Positions 33,545 to 40,504 of a stretch of 64,000 nucleotides of DNA are shown piece by piece. The notes under the pieces were generated by a model. It saw only the letters and a program-made list of their open reading frames with translations. It was not told where the DNA came from and did not search any database. Made by a program: the position numbers and the translations under genes. Each line of letters opens with the position of its first letter. Position 1 is the stretch's first letter. This stretch comes from Pirellulales bacterium (GTDB taxonomy: Bacteria; Planctomycetota; Planctomycetia; Pirellulales; PALSA-1355), in contig JALHMI010000018.1 in NCBI GenBank assembly GCA_022844125.1, positions 1 to 64,000 on the forward strand. Reading direction: 5' to 3'.

Positions 33545-34105
33545 TTACACACCCGCCGGCACTCGGGCCGACTTCGCTCGTTCCTCATCCATGTCGAGCG
33601 CCGCCGACACCAGCAGCGGGCAGAAGCCGTCGGTCCCATGCCCGCCCCGAATCATCGCCAGCGCCACCTCGAGCGCAGTCCGCTTGGCTCCCAGTAGTGG
33701 CAAGACCCTGCCGAGCAGCTCACGCCACGCGCTGGTCTGCTCGTCATACGTTTCCCAGAACCGCTTGCGGCTCAGGTCGCGCATCGCGGTGAGCGTTCGT
33801 CGCTGGGCGGCGAGCGTTCGCACGCGCCGCTGCTGCTTGCTCACTCGCTTCGCTGCCGGTCCTCCGGCCAGGCTCATGTTCTGGGCGCTCCAGCCGCGGC
33901 CCCAGGCCGGCGACTGTTCGCTAATCCACTCGGCCGCGAGCACCAGGCCCACGCCGAACGCGAGTGGGTCGCACTCCTCGAGCTCCAGCAGCAACCGCCG
34001 CTGGGAGCTCGCGAGTGCCATCCAGTGCTCGCGGCACATCGGTACACCGCGCTTGTGCCTCGTGCAACCCGCAACTGGGCAAGTTTTTCCGTCGCCTTCG
34101 ATCAT
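33545..34105 (-). CDS. Cys/His zinc-binding protein, paralogue A
   Basis: 186 residues from ATG 34105 (AAGGAGA upstream; overlaps the previous stop as ATGA), so the longer frame start is rejected. The zinc module is CPVAGCTRHKRGVPMCREHW; the C-terminal region (LEVALAMIRGGHGTDGFCPL, then LVSAALDMDEERA) matches paralogue B. Between them lies a basic Arg/Lys/Gln helix (KRVSKQQRRVRTLAAQRRTL). Three such genes within 2 kb point to duplication. The function is unknown. Confidence 0.65.
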   Translation of the reverse strand: MIEGDGKTCPVAGCTRHKRGVPMCREHWMALASSQRRLLLELEECDPLAFGVGLVLAAEWISEQSPAWGRGWSAQNMSLAGGPAAKRVSKQQRRVRTLAAQRRTLTAMRDLSRKRFWETYDEQTSAWRELLGRVLPLLGAKRTALEVALAMIRGGHGTDGFCPLLVSAALDMDEERAKSARVPAGV

Positions 34106-34323
34106 CTGACGTCTCCTTGGCTTTTGGTTCGCTCGACGGCCACCCACAACACATCGCCGGTCAGCGCCTGCCGGCCGGCCGCTTCGACGATTCCACATTC
34201 GGCCAGTTCGGCCAGCCGCTCGCCCACGTCGCGGGAGGGCAGGCCATAGTGCCGATCGCATTTCGATTCGACCGTTCGCCGCGAGCACGGTCCGCAGCAC
34301 ACGACGGCGCTAAGCACGTGCAT
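34102..34323 (-). CDS. Small Cys-containing winged-helix-like protein
   Basis: 73 residues from the ATG at 34323, coupled to the next gene by ATGA and overlapping the previous one by 14 bp, which supports this frame. It contains CCGPCSRRTVESKC followed by a helix-turn-helix-like stretch (LPSRDVGERLAELAECGIVE) and a short beta end (GDVLWVAVERT). DNA binding is plausible. No ribosome site is clear, fitting re-initiation after the upstream stop. Confidence 0.55.
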   Translation of the reverse strand: MHVLSAVVCCGPCSRRTVESKCDRHYGLPSRDVGERLAELAECGIVEAAGRQALTGDVLWVAVERTKSQGDVR

Positions 34324-34495
34324 GCGAGCGACACGCTCGGGGTTTTCGCTGGGGCTTGGCACTCGGCACCTCGCCGGTTTTCTCCAGGTCGCGATAACCC
34401 AGGAACTTGCCACACGCGCACGTCGTGCGGACGAAGCTCGGCCGCTCGGGATCGGCCGCGTCGCGCCAGTTCCTGGGATCCAGGTGGTTGCACAT
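34310..34495 (-). CDS. Short Cys/His zinc-binding phage protein
   Basis: 61 residues, ATG 34495. It starts MCNHLDPRNW and has TTCACGKFLGYR, a CxH...CxC pattern common in very short phage proteins of unknown function. The Lys/Arg-rich tail may contact nucleic acid. Support comes from the overlap with the next coupled gene; the ribosome site is weak. Confidence 0.5.
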   Translation of the reverse strand: MCNHLDPRNWRDAADPERPSFVRTTCACGKFLGYRDLEKTGEVPSAKPQRKPRACRSHARA

Positions 34496-34517
34496 CAGGT
34501 CACCGTGCCTTCGCGTG

Positions 34518-34979
34518 TCACCGTGGCTTCCAGATGTTGCCGGGCTTGCACACGAACGCGTCGCCTCGGTCCTGCAAAGTTGCGGCGACAATCGCCGGCG
34601 TGAGACCGGTCTCGCGAGCAATGGCCGGAATTCCCGCGGCCCCGATCTTGTCGAGAAACCGCTTGATGCGCACCACCGGTTGGATACTCTCGCCGCCCGC
34701 CGCGCCGTTCTGCGAACTTGGGCGAGGGGGGGGCGCTGGTGAATCCGCTTCGGGCTCTCTCGGTGCGGCGGCGGTTTTCTTCGGCTTTCGCACCTTCCGC
34801 TCGGGTCGACCGTTCTTGAACGCCTCGACACTGCGCCGCACCAGCTCCAGCGAGTAGATCTCGCCATCGAGCTTCTTGATCACTTCCCGTCGATCGGCGA
34901 TTTGCTTGTCGAGCTCGTCGAGGTCGGTGCTCGCCAGCAGGCCGGCGACGTCGGTCGTCTTGTTCGTGTCCTTGGCCAT
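34518..34979 (-). CDS. Coiled-coil and helix-turn-helix regulator-like protein
   Basis: 153 residues from ATG 34979 (AAGGG upstream). Residues 18-60 are a coiled coil (DELDKQIADRREVIKKLDGE), then a Lys/Pro-rich linker, then a C-terminal winged-helix-like module (IKRFLDKIGAAGIPAIARET and LTPAIVAATLQDRGD ending NIWKPR). This suggests a DNA-binding oligomer. It lies mid-operon after a 62-bp gap. Confidence 0.6.
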   Translation of the reverse strand: MAKDTNKTTDVAGLLASTDLDELDKQIADRREVIKKLDGEIYSLELVRRSVEAFKNGRPERKVRKPKKTAAAPREPEADSPAPPPRPSSQNGAAGGESIQPVVRIKRFLDKIGAAGIPAIARETGLTPAIVAATLQDRGDAFVCKPGNIWKPR

Positions 34980-35040
34980 GGGTGTTCCCTTTCGCTCTGT
35001 CAGTGGACGTAACGGGTGAACAAATGAAAAAACGCCGGCG

Positions 35041-35418
35041 CTACAACCGCTCGCCCGGCTGGATTTCGTGAGGGTTTGACTCGGCGACTTGCTCGGGCCC
35101 CACGCCCATGAACTGGCTGAGCAGATCACGCAGCGCCTCGTGGAACTGCGGGCCTGCCCCCTGGGGCACTTCGGCATTGATGTAGAGCACGCGCACCAAG
35201 CCGCGAGACTCCAAGTGGCCGACTTCGTAGTCGTCGGCCTGAAGTGGGCCTGCCGCCTCGACCACCAGGTCGGCGCGTTTTAGCAACTCGTCGCGCCACC
35301 CGCCGTCGCTCGCGTGGTCACAGGTCCGGGCAAACGCGGCCAGTTGCTTGGCCCGTTTGCGGAGCTCCTCGAATTCAACAACCCCAGTCGTCCCGGGTCG
35401 AACTTCTGCTGTACTCAC
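35041..35418 (-). CDS. Hypothetical early protein
   Basis: 125 residues from a GTG (35418) with AGGAGG seven bases upstream, overlapping the previous stop as GTGA; the longer frame start is rejected. The sequence is acidic, helical and beta mixed (EELRKRAKQLAAFARTCDHA; GLVRVLYINAEVPQGAGPQF). No known motif. Its place in the operon suggests an early replication or regulation role. Confidence 0.65.
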   Translation of the reverse strand: MSTAEVRPGTTGVVEFEELRKRAKQLAAFARTCDHASDGGWRDELLKRADLVVEAAGPLQADDYEVGHLESRGLVRVLYINAEVPQGAGPQFHEALRDLLSQFMGVGPEQVAESNPHEIQPGERL

Positions 35419-35642
35419 AACCAGTCCTCCTGTTGCGAGCCGCGCGGCGCTTCGTCGCCAGCCTGGCTCTCGGTTTCGATTTCGCTGGGCCGCAAGCTCT
35501 GGCTTCGCCGCCAGCACTTCCGCCCCATGTGCCTTTGCATGCTCGCCTCGCTGGTGAGCAGCCGATTGCAGCCTGTGCACTTAACGGGTGCCCACGGCAT
35601 CAGCCGTTGCCCGTCGACATCGGTTCGCGCGTCATCAGTCAC
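35415..35642 (-). CDS. Small C2HC-type zinc-finger protein
   Basis: 75 residues from a GTG (35642) that overlaps the CsrA stop as GTGA, and ending in a GTGA overlap with the next gene. A zinc finger is seen in KCTGCNRLLTSEASMQRHMG with the last Cys in RKC, i.e. CxxC-Hx4C. The C-terminus is acidic/Gln-rich (EIETESQAGDEAPRG). Because it is read with the CsrA homologue at one-to-one coupling, it may belong to the same regulatory unit. The function is unknown. Confidence 0.65.
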   Translation of the reverse strand: MTDDARTDVDGQRLMPWAPVKCTGCNRLLTSEASMQRHMGRKCWRRSQSLRPSEIETESQAGDEAPRGSQQEDWL

Positions 35643-35854
35643 GCCGCGCTCCGGTGCCTCTCGACGAACGCCGGCGGCGCGATCTCTTCGCGCCACACGT
35701 CGACGTCGCCCGGCGCTTGCACCTGCAGCCAGGTCTTGCCGTGCCTCGAACGCACGATCTGCACCGTGATCCCGCCCGTGATCAGCAACCGCTCGCCCTC
35801 GTGTCGGGCCAGCACCAGGTTGCCTCGCCGCCCGCGTTCTGGAATTCGCACCAT
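35639..35854 (-). CDS. csrA: CsrA-family RNA-binding translational regulator
   Basis: 71 residues, ATG 35854 with GGAGG nine bases upstream. After a 10-residue extension the protein follows the CsrA/RsmA pattern: NLVLARHEGERLLITG (host CsrA: MLVLSRKxGE), GITVQIVRSRHGKTWLQVQA and PGDVDVWREEI, with the conserved Arg of the REEI RNA-binding end. CsrA dimers bind GGA motifs in 5' leaders and block or stabilise mRNAs. In this prophage it lies in the middle of the early operon and could hijack host mRNA regulation or control phage translation; which is not known. Confidence 0.85.
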   Translation of the reverse strand: MVRIPERGRRGNLVLARHEGERLLITGGITVQIVRSRHGKTWLQVQAPGDVDVWREEIAPPAFVERHRSAA

Positions 35855-35890
35855 CGCACCTGTCCCTCCCTATTAAAAGGTCACGCGGCC

Positions 35891-36124
35891 TCACAGCCGC
35901 TGTTCGTTGAACTCCCGCTGGCGGCGCTTGGGGCGCTCGGCACACTTGCTGCACAGCCGCGACTTGCGAACGGGCTCGGCGAGCTTTGCCGCGATGAGCT
36001 GGTTGAGCGTGACGCGATGCTCGGCGGCTTCGGCGTGCAGTGCGGTTCGCAGATCGCGCGAGATGCTCGCGCTGACCGCCACCAGCACGAGATCGAGTTC
36101 GGTTTGGCACTCGGGGCATTTCAT
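35891..36124 (-). CDS. Zinc-ribbon plus ribbon-helix-helix protein
   Basis: 77 residues from ATG 36124, overlapping the HD nucleotidase stop as ATGA. It starts MKCPECQTELDLVLVAVSAS, then has an RHH-like segment (ISRDLRTALHAEAAEHRVTL, then NQLIAAKLAEP), then a CSKCAERPKRR zinc pair and a basic tail. CxxC at each end could form one zinc site bridging the RHH. It resembles the RHH protein at 32533-32748, so the early operon has two candidate DNA-binding regulators. Confidence 0.65.
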   Translation of the reverse strand: MKCPECQTELDLVLVAVSASISRDLRTALHAEAAEHRVTLNQLIAAKLAEPVRKSRLCSKCAERPKRRQREFNEQRL

Positions 36125-36723
36125 GCCGCGCCTCGCTTTCGCAGAAACCGCCATTGCTTGCGGCGCAGCGGCAGCCGGCGAAATTCAACCTCGTCACGGC
36201 TGAGCTCGGCGTATCGCTCCAGGAACGCCACCATCGCGAACCACGGCTTGGTGGGGAGTAGCGAATCCGCGCGGAACGGCGACACCACCCAAGGCCATCG
36301 CGGGTCGTTCGACGCTTGGCGGTGAATCAGTTCGCGCCGCTCCTGGGCAAGCAGCGCGTCGTCGTACAGGCTGACTTCCTGGTCCCAGGGATACGCGAGG
36401 TTGAACCGGCGAGCGACCGCCCGCTCGAAGCGTTCTTCGGTTTCGCGCCACACGTCGCCCAGCAGCAGCTTGAGCGGGCGCGAGACGTCGCCCAGGTAGG
36501 CCTCGGCAGCATCGTGCAGCAGTGCCGCGAGCGCGTTGTCTGCGGACACCAGGTGGCTCGCGGCCAGCGAATGCTCGGCGACCGTGTATGCCAGTTCGGT
36601 GTGACCGTTCCAGCGCGGCTTGCGGGCCAGCGAGACGGCGATGTCGATCGGGTCGATCGAGTGCGCGTCGGGATCGCGAAGGTCGATCAGCTTGCCGGTG
36701 AACGTGGGAATCCAAAAACTCAT
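36121..36723 (-). CDS. HD-domain 5'-nucleotidase (YfbR-like)
   Basis: 200 residues from ATG 36723, coupled to the replication gene by ATGA. An early DLRDPDAHSIDPIDIAVSLA is followed by RWNGHTELAYTVAEHSLAAS (His51), then ALLHDAAEAYLGDVSRPLK with the His70-Asp71 pair and Asp79, the HD-superfamily pattern of YfbR-type 5'-deoxynucleotidases. Phage members of this family adjust the dNTP pool for phage DNA synthesis. Its coupling to a replication gene fits that role. Confidence 0.8.
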   Translation of the reverse strand: MSFWIPTFTGKLIDLRDPDAHSIDPIDIAVSLARKPRWNGHTELAYTVAEHSLAASHLVSADNALAALLHDAAEAYLGDVSRPLKLLLGDVWRETEERFERAVARRFNLAYPWDQEVSLYDDALLAQERRELIHRQASNDPRWPWVVSPFRADSLLPTKPWFAMVAFLERYAELSRDEVEFRRLPLRRKQWRFLRKRGAA

Positions 36724-37976
36724 CGTGGGTGTCCCTTCCGTGGGTGATTGGCTCCGCGCTCCCAGGAGCATTTCCAGATGATGCCCATGGCGCGGAGGCG
36801 ACTCTTGAGCGCGCCTTGCTTGGGCCACGCCCGCCGCGACTGGGCAAGTTTTTTGAGCTCCGCCCCGAAGTCGTCGCGATGCTCGGCGATGAGCCCGTCG
36901 ATCTCGGCGGGCGTGATCTTGCCGTCGAGCTCGAGCAGCACCGCGGCGATCGCGACCCACTTCCACAGCGACGTGTCGCCAATCCGCTGGTAGAGCTCGT
37001 AAGCGGCGACCAGCAACGGGTGCGCTGGCCCGTCGCTCGGCGCAAGCTCCTCTGCCTTCGCTCGCGCAGCGCTCGGTTGGTTGGTTGGTTGGTTAGAAAC
37101 CCTGGAAGGGTTTCTAACCAAACCAACCGGTTGTTGTTGCGGGGTAATGTCGGGGTGAGCGTTGCTACCCCGACATTTCTCGGTGAGCGCCTCGTCGATG
37201 CGCAGCGTCAGGCCGCACGCCAGATCAAGACCCGCGGCCTCGAACGCGCTGGCGATATCCGGCAAGTGGTTCCGCTGCACGTAGTCCCGTAAGAATTGGC
37301 CGGCCAAGTAGATGCGGTGTGGATCGTCCGAGCTTTCGGAAAGCTCGAAGCGGGCTTGGCCGCGCCCCAGGTACACCTCGGCATTGCGGCCGAGGTGTAC
37401 CGTCAGGGCCGTCCAAAGCGACAGGGGAACGTCCGGACGTTCCGGCAGGGTCGCGTCCGCGAAGCCCTGTGCCGCTTGTTCGGTCGGGGGGGAAATGTCG
37501 GGGTAGCTTTGGTCACCCCGACATTTCTCCGGCGGTGTGAATTGTACGACGGCGGCCGCTGCCGGCTCGTCGTCGATCCCATCGAGTTCCAGTTGAGGAT
37601 CGGCCGCACGGGTTTCCAGTTCGCCCCGTGCGAGCACCTCCTCCACATCGTACATCCGCAGCCGCGTGTAGCCGAACATGCCCCGTTCGGTCTCCACGTC
37701 GCCCACGAGGCCCACGCTCTCAAACACCTTGAGCCAGTCGAGCGCCGAGGTATGGCTACTGCGCTCGAAGTACTGGGCCAAGTCCGCGGCCTTGAATTCG
37801 ACCCGGCAGGGCAGCGGTTTCCCTTCGGTGCGCTGCATCAGCCAGCACCACGCCCAGACGTGCATGCCGTCGAGCGGCGCGCCGCCGGCTCTGCGGATCC
37901 TCCAGATTGCTCGCGGGGCAAGCGCGGCGATGGGATCGCCCGCGCCGCCCTGCATCCTCCATGCGACGTCCTTCAT
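36720..37976 (-). CDS. Replication initiator-like winged-helix protein (DnaD/lambda O-like)
   Basis: 418 residues from ATG 37976, six bases after AGGAGAG. Residues about 25-95 are a winged-helix module (MHVWAWCWLMQRTEGKPL; DLAQYFERSSHTSALDWLKV), as in phage DnaD/O/Rep proteins. The middle has long Pro/Gln-rich linkers; the C-terminus has LYQRIGDTSLWKWVAIAAVL and a basic end. Three inverted repeats lie inside the coding sequence and encode the repeated EKCRG...PDI peptides and the NQPTNQP stretch. In lambda the origin lies inside gene O, so an internal origin is plausible here. It is coupled to the HD nucleotidase gene. Confidence 0.7.
   Translation of the reverse strand: MKDVAWRMQGGAGDPIAALAPRAIWRIRRAGGAPLDGMHVWAWCWLMQRTEGKPLPCRVEFKAADLAQYFERSSHTSALDWLKVFESVGLVGDVETERGMFGYTRLRMYDVEEVLARGELETRAADPQLELDGIDDEPAAAAVVQFTPPEKCRGDQSYPDISPPTEQAAQGFADATLPERPDVPLSLWTALTVHLGRNAEVYLGRGQARFELSESSDDPHRIYLAGQFLRDYVQRNHLPDIASAFEAAGLDLACGLTLRIDEALTEKCRGSNAHPDITPQQQPVGLVRNPSRVSNQPTNQPSAARAKAEELAPSDGPAHPLLVAAYELYQRIGDTSLWKWVAIAAVLLELDGKITPAEIDGLIAEHRDDFGAELKKLAQSRRAWPKQGALKSRLRAMGIIWKCSWERGANHPRKGHPR
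37083..37128. repeat. Long palindrome inside the replication gene
   Basis: GGTTGGTTGGTTAGAAACCC pairs with GGGTTTCTAACCAAACCAACC around TGGAA, with one bulged base: a stem of about 20 bp. It encodes the NQPTNQP stretch. It is the strongest hairpin in the early operon and a candidate part of the phage origin. Confidence 0.6.
37146..37177. repeat. Inverted repeat copy 1 inside the replication gene
   Basis: AATGTCGGGGT - 10 bases - ACCCCGACATT. The same 11-base arms with the same 10-base spacer recur at 37493-37528. The coding effect is a repeated EKCRG-x4-HPDI peptide. Iteron-like arrangement. Confidence 0.65.
37493..37528. repeat. Inverted repeat copy 2 inside the replication gene
   Basis: GAAATGTCGGGGT - 10 bases - ACCCCGACATTTC: 13-bp perfect arms, containing the 11-base arms of copy 1. 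Two identical palindromic sites 340 bp apart inside a replication gene resemble binding sites for the encoded initiator. Confidence 0.65.
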
Positions 37977-38048
37977 GGACCGTCTCTCCTGGCTTGACTG
38001 TTTTGAACCAGGCGAACGCGCCGCTTCCATCGCGGAGCGTTGGCCTGG

Positions 38049-38285
38049 CTACGCTCCTGGTGGCCCTCCCGGCCCCGGCCCGCACTCGGTTCCATCCCGG
38101 ACCGGCCCTCCCTCCTTGATCGCTCGATCGATCGCCGCTCCGAACCGCGTGACGACCTCCGCGAAATATGTGGCATATGGCCGCGGATCGCGGCCGCGCT
38201 CGCGCGAGACCGTCTCGCAAAAGCTGCGCAGCTCAAACGCATCGTGAGCGCGCACCTCGATCGCAATCAGTGGTTCATCGATCAT
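38049..38285 (-). CDS. Small hypothetical protein next to the integrase
   Basis: 78 residues, ATG 38285, starting 31 bp after the integrase stop. Charged, helical core (DAFELRSFCETVSRERGRD) and a Pro/Gly tail (GTECGPGPGGPPGA). Small genes beside integrases are sometimes excisionases, but no winged-helix or basic Xis-like pattern is clear, so no function is assigned. Confidence 0.5.
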   Translation of the reverse strand: MIDEPLIAIEVRAHDAFELRSFCETVSRERGRDPRPYATYFAEVVTRFGAAIDRAIKEGGPVRDGTECGPGPGGPPGA

Positions 38286-38315
38286 GCGATGTCTCCGGAA
38301 AATCAGGGGCTTCCG

Positions 38316-39410
38316 TTAGAAGAGCACCCGTTGGCGCGGGTCGTCGCCCGAGCAGTCGATGTCGGCCAGCTGCGCGATTAACTCCGCTTCGATGTCCACG
38401 TAGAACGTGCTGGTGGTCGCCTCGTCCTCGTGATCGAGTGTCCGCTGGGCAATCTTGCGGCCATACATCGCGCCGAGCTTGGCCATCTCGGTGCCGTGCG
38501 TCCGCCGCCAGGCATGCGGGCTGAGCCACTGTTCGCACGTGAAGCCGGCCAGCTTCTGTAGCCGATCGTGTTGCCGCAGCAAGTAACGCGGCGAGTAGGG
38601 CCAGGCGAAGATCAGATCGCCGTGCCCCAGCGCCGCGATCGCCCGTTCGGCGACGGGGTGCAGGAACTTGTCGATCGGCTTGCCCGTCTTGTTGTCGGCG
38701 GGCGCTTTGATCCACGTGTGGCCATCGCGAGACTCGAGCATCGAGCGCCGTAGCGTGAGCACCGTGCCGGTTCGCAGGCCAGTGTAGAACAGCGTAAGCA
38801 GGAAGGCTCGCCACCAGGCGCGTGTGCGGAAGCTGCGTTTGTCGACGGTCCGCGCGGCCGGCAACTGCTGCGTCGCGGCCACGACCCGCCGCGCCTGGCT
38901 CGGAGAGAAGCAACGCTTCGGCCCGCCCTTGTACGGCTTCTCGACGCGCAGGTGCGGCACCTCGTCGATCAGCCGCTTGCCCGGCCGTTCGGGATTGACG
39001 GTGGGGCCGACGCGCACGAGCACCGTTCGCACCTGGCGCAGATGCTTGGAGATCGTGAAGGCGGAAAGGGGATACTTGCGCCCCGTCTTCCCGCGTGTGA
39101 ACGTCGCCTCGCGCAGCCCCTTCTTGAAGCTTGCGATGGTGAACTCGTCGATCGCGAGCAGCGGCGGATCGCCAGTGATGCGTTGCCACCAGGCCATCGA
39201 CTCGCGATAGCTGCGAATTGTCGCGGCGTCGCGCCCTTCGCCTTCGAGCACGATCGGCAGAAACCACTGCTCGAAGAACTCGGTGAGCGTCATCTGGGGC
39301 GAGAGCCCGCCCGTAGACAAATCGCCCGACGTCTGGCCCGGCAGGTTGGAAGTATCGAACAAGCGCAGCGCGGGCCGAGAGGGCTGACCCTGAGGGGGAC
39401 TTGGGAGCAT
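38316..39410 (-). CDS. int: Tyrosine recombinase (phage integrase)
   Basis: 364 residues. The N-terminal core-binding domain (TLTEFFEQWFLPIVLEGEGR, SYRESMAWWQRITGDP) precedes a catalytic domain with Arg213 in FYTGLRTG, His299 and Arg302 in SPHAWRRTHG, His327 in TLDHEDEATT and nucleophile Tyr337 in STFYVDI: a complete R-H-R-H/Y set. It should insert and excise the prophage. It reads away from the tRNA-Arg gene that lies 1.2 kb beyond its start. Confidence 0.9.
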   Translation of the reverse strand: MLPSPPQGQPSRPALRLFDTSNLPGQTSGDLSTGGLSPQMTLTEFFEQWFLPIVLEGEGRDAATIRSYRESMAWWQRITGDPPLLAIDEFTIASFKKGLREATFTRGKTGRKYPLSAFTISKHLRQVRTVLVRVGPTVNPERPGKRLIDEVPHLRVEKPYKGGPKRCFSPSQARRVVAATQQLPAARTVDKRSFRTRAWWRAFLLTLFYTGLRTGTVLTLRRSMLESRDGHTWIKAPADNKTGKPIDKFLHPVAERAIAALGHGDLIFAWPYSPRYLLRQHDRLQKLAGFTCEQWLSPHAWRRTHGTEMAKLGAMYGRKIAQRTLDHEDEATTSTFYVDIEAELIAQLADIDCSGDDPRQRVLF

Positions 39411-40072
39411 GGTCGTGGATCCGGAGGGCTAGCGCGCGACAATTCAGTGTCCGTACGCGAATCCATTCGAGCGCCTGCCGCGCCCTGGAAGGTTTTGCCC
39501 GCGCCCCGATCCTCGACGTCCTCGGCGCACCTGCGAACATAAAGCCGCCCTCTCGAGGGCCGCACCCCTTGACGCGGACAGGGTGACAACAGGTTGTCAC
39601 CCCTCCCAGCGTGGTGACCGCGCGCCGGATTTGCTCCGGCGCGCGATCGACCGACGGTGTGCCCTCGAAGCTGTGAAGCTCGGAATGCCAAAGGCCGCAG
39701 TCCGCCCGAACAACTGGCGGAAATCAGACGGCGCTTACGATCGAAACATTTGCCGAGGCAAAGTCGATCGCAGCAGCCTCAGGCCCGAAGGGCGCGAGAT
39801 GGTTTCCCGCGCCGTGTGGCGGGGGGAACCGTGGATGCAGTGAAAGAGCTTTGCCAGTTGTTGTCTTGCTGCGAACGGCGAGGTTTCTCAGGCCTCGCGC
39901 ACGTCACGTCAAGATGACCAGCACTATACCGGCCGTTCGCGGGGCGTCAACTAGCCGCCCGCGAAAAAAAATTGCCCGCCCGGGTGAGAGGCCGGGCGGG
40001 CTTCATCGGGTTTCCTTGCCCTTCGACTCCCCCAACAACTGGCAAAAGGGGAGTCTCACACGGCCGGCCAAC
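39411..40072. other. Integrase upstream region with two palindromes, no gene recognised
   Basis: About 660 bp with no convincing coding region. It holds a 22-bp palindrome GGGTGACAAC-AG-GTTGTCACCC at 39581-39602 and a hairpin GCGCGCCGGA-TTTGC-TCCGGCGCGC at 39620-39644. The first has the size and symmetry of a repressor operator; both may be integrase or excision arm sites or control int. The far end holds a terminator for the plus-adjacent small gene. Confidence 0.5.
39964..40001 (-). terminator. Rho-independent terminator, copy A
   Basis: On the minus strand GCCCGCCCGG-CCTCTCAC-CCGGGCGGGC is followed by AATTTTTTTTCGC. It ends the gene at 40073-40375 and lies inside a 107-bp direct repeat. 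Confidence 0.8.
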
Positions 40073-40079
40073 TTATTCT
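39973..40079. repeat. Direct repeat copy A (about 107 bp)
   Basis: Starts TGCCCGCCCGGGTGAGAGGC and ends ACTTATTCT; over 90 percent identical to 40397-40504. It includes the terminator and the last codons of the gene at 40073. Confidence 0.8.
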
Positions 40080-40375
40080 ATCCTCACTCCGTGCAGGTCG
40101 GCCCCGATCTCCTTGTGATTCATGCGGAGCCAGTAATGCGCTTGTGTGGTCGAAACGCGGCCAGCCCAGAGTACATTATGGTCTGGTGGGCGGGACGCCA
40201 TCACGACCAACGCATACTCGCCATCAGCAATCTTGTGCAGCAACTCAAAGCCGACCGGTCGCTCGGGCAAAGGATCGGGCGCAAAGCTCACTGGCCGATC
40301 CTCGTGTTGCTGCCACCAGTTAAATATGCCGGGACGGAAGTCCAGCATCGTGCCGTCTTTCAGTCGAATGATCAC
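40073..40375 (-). CDS. Small hypothetical protein between direct repeats
   Basis: 100 residues, GTG 40375 with AGGAG six bases upstream, and a terminator right after its stop. The sequence is compact and soluble (IIRLKDGTMLDFRPG, WLRMNHKEIGADLHGVRIE). Function unknown. It is flanked by a direct repeat, and its C-terminus resembles the coding remnant beside the tRNA, so it may be the survivor of a small-gene duplication. Confidence 0.6.
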   Translation of the reverse strand: MIIRLKDGTMLDFRPGIFNWWQQHEDRPVSFAPDPLPERPVGFELLHKIADGEYALVVMASRPPDHNVLWAGRVSTTQAHYWLRMNHKEIGADLHGVRIE

Positions 40376-40391
40376 GGCTGACTCCTAATTG

Positions 40392-40426
40392 AAAAATGCC
40401 CGCCCGGGTGAGAGGCCCGGGCGGGG
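40392..40426 (-). terminator. Rho-independent terminator, copy B
   Basis: GCCCCGCCCGGG-CCTCTCA-CCCGGGCGGGC followed by ATTTTTCAATT on the minus strand; duplicate of copy A. It probably ends transcripts of the tRNA-Arg gene. Confidence 0.75.
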
Positions 40427-40504
40427 CTTCATCGGTCTCCGTGCCCTTCGGCTCCCCCAACAACTGGCAAAAGGGGAGCCTCACACGGCCGGCCAACTTA
40501 TTCT
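40397..40504. repeat. Direct repeat copy B (about 108 bp)
   Basis: Duplicate of 39973-40079 with a few substitutions, lying just downstream (minus strand) of tRNA-Arg. The pair brackets the small gene at 40073-40375. Confidence 0.8.

Noticed and set aside
1-39410. Diversity-generating retroelement or CRISPR array in the prophage
   Set aside because: No reverse transcriptase, no template/variable repeat pair and no regular spacer repeats were seen.
38275-39600. 441-residue minus-strand frame overlapping the integrase
   Set aside because: It is the shifted-frame shadow of the integrase gene; its Arg/Ala-rich sequence has no domain, whereas the 364-residue frame has the full catalytic set.
39583-39917. 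Short plus-strand frames upstream of the integrase
   Set aside because: Two overlapping frames with no ribosome site, composition like random GC-rich DNA, and crossing the palindromes.
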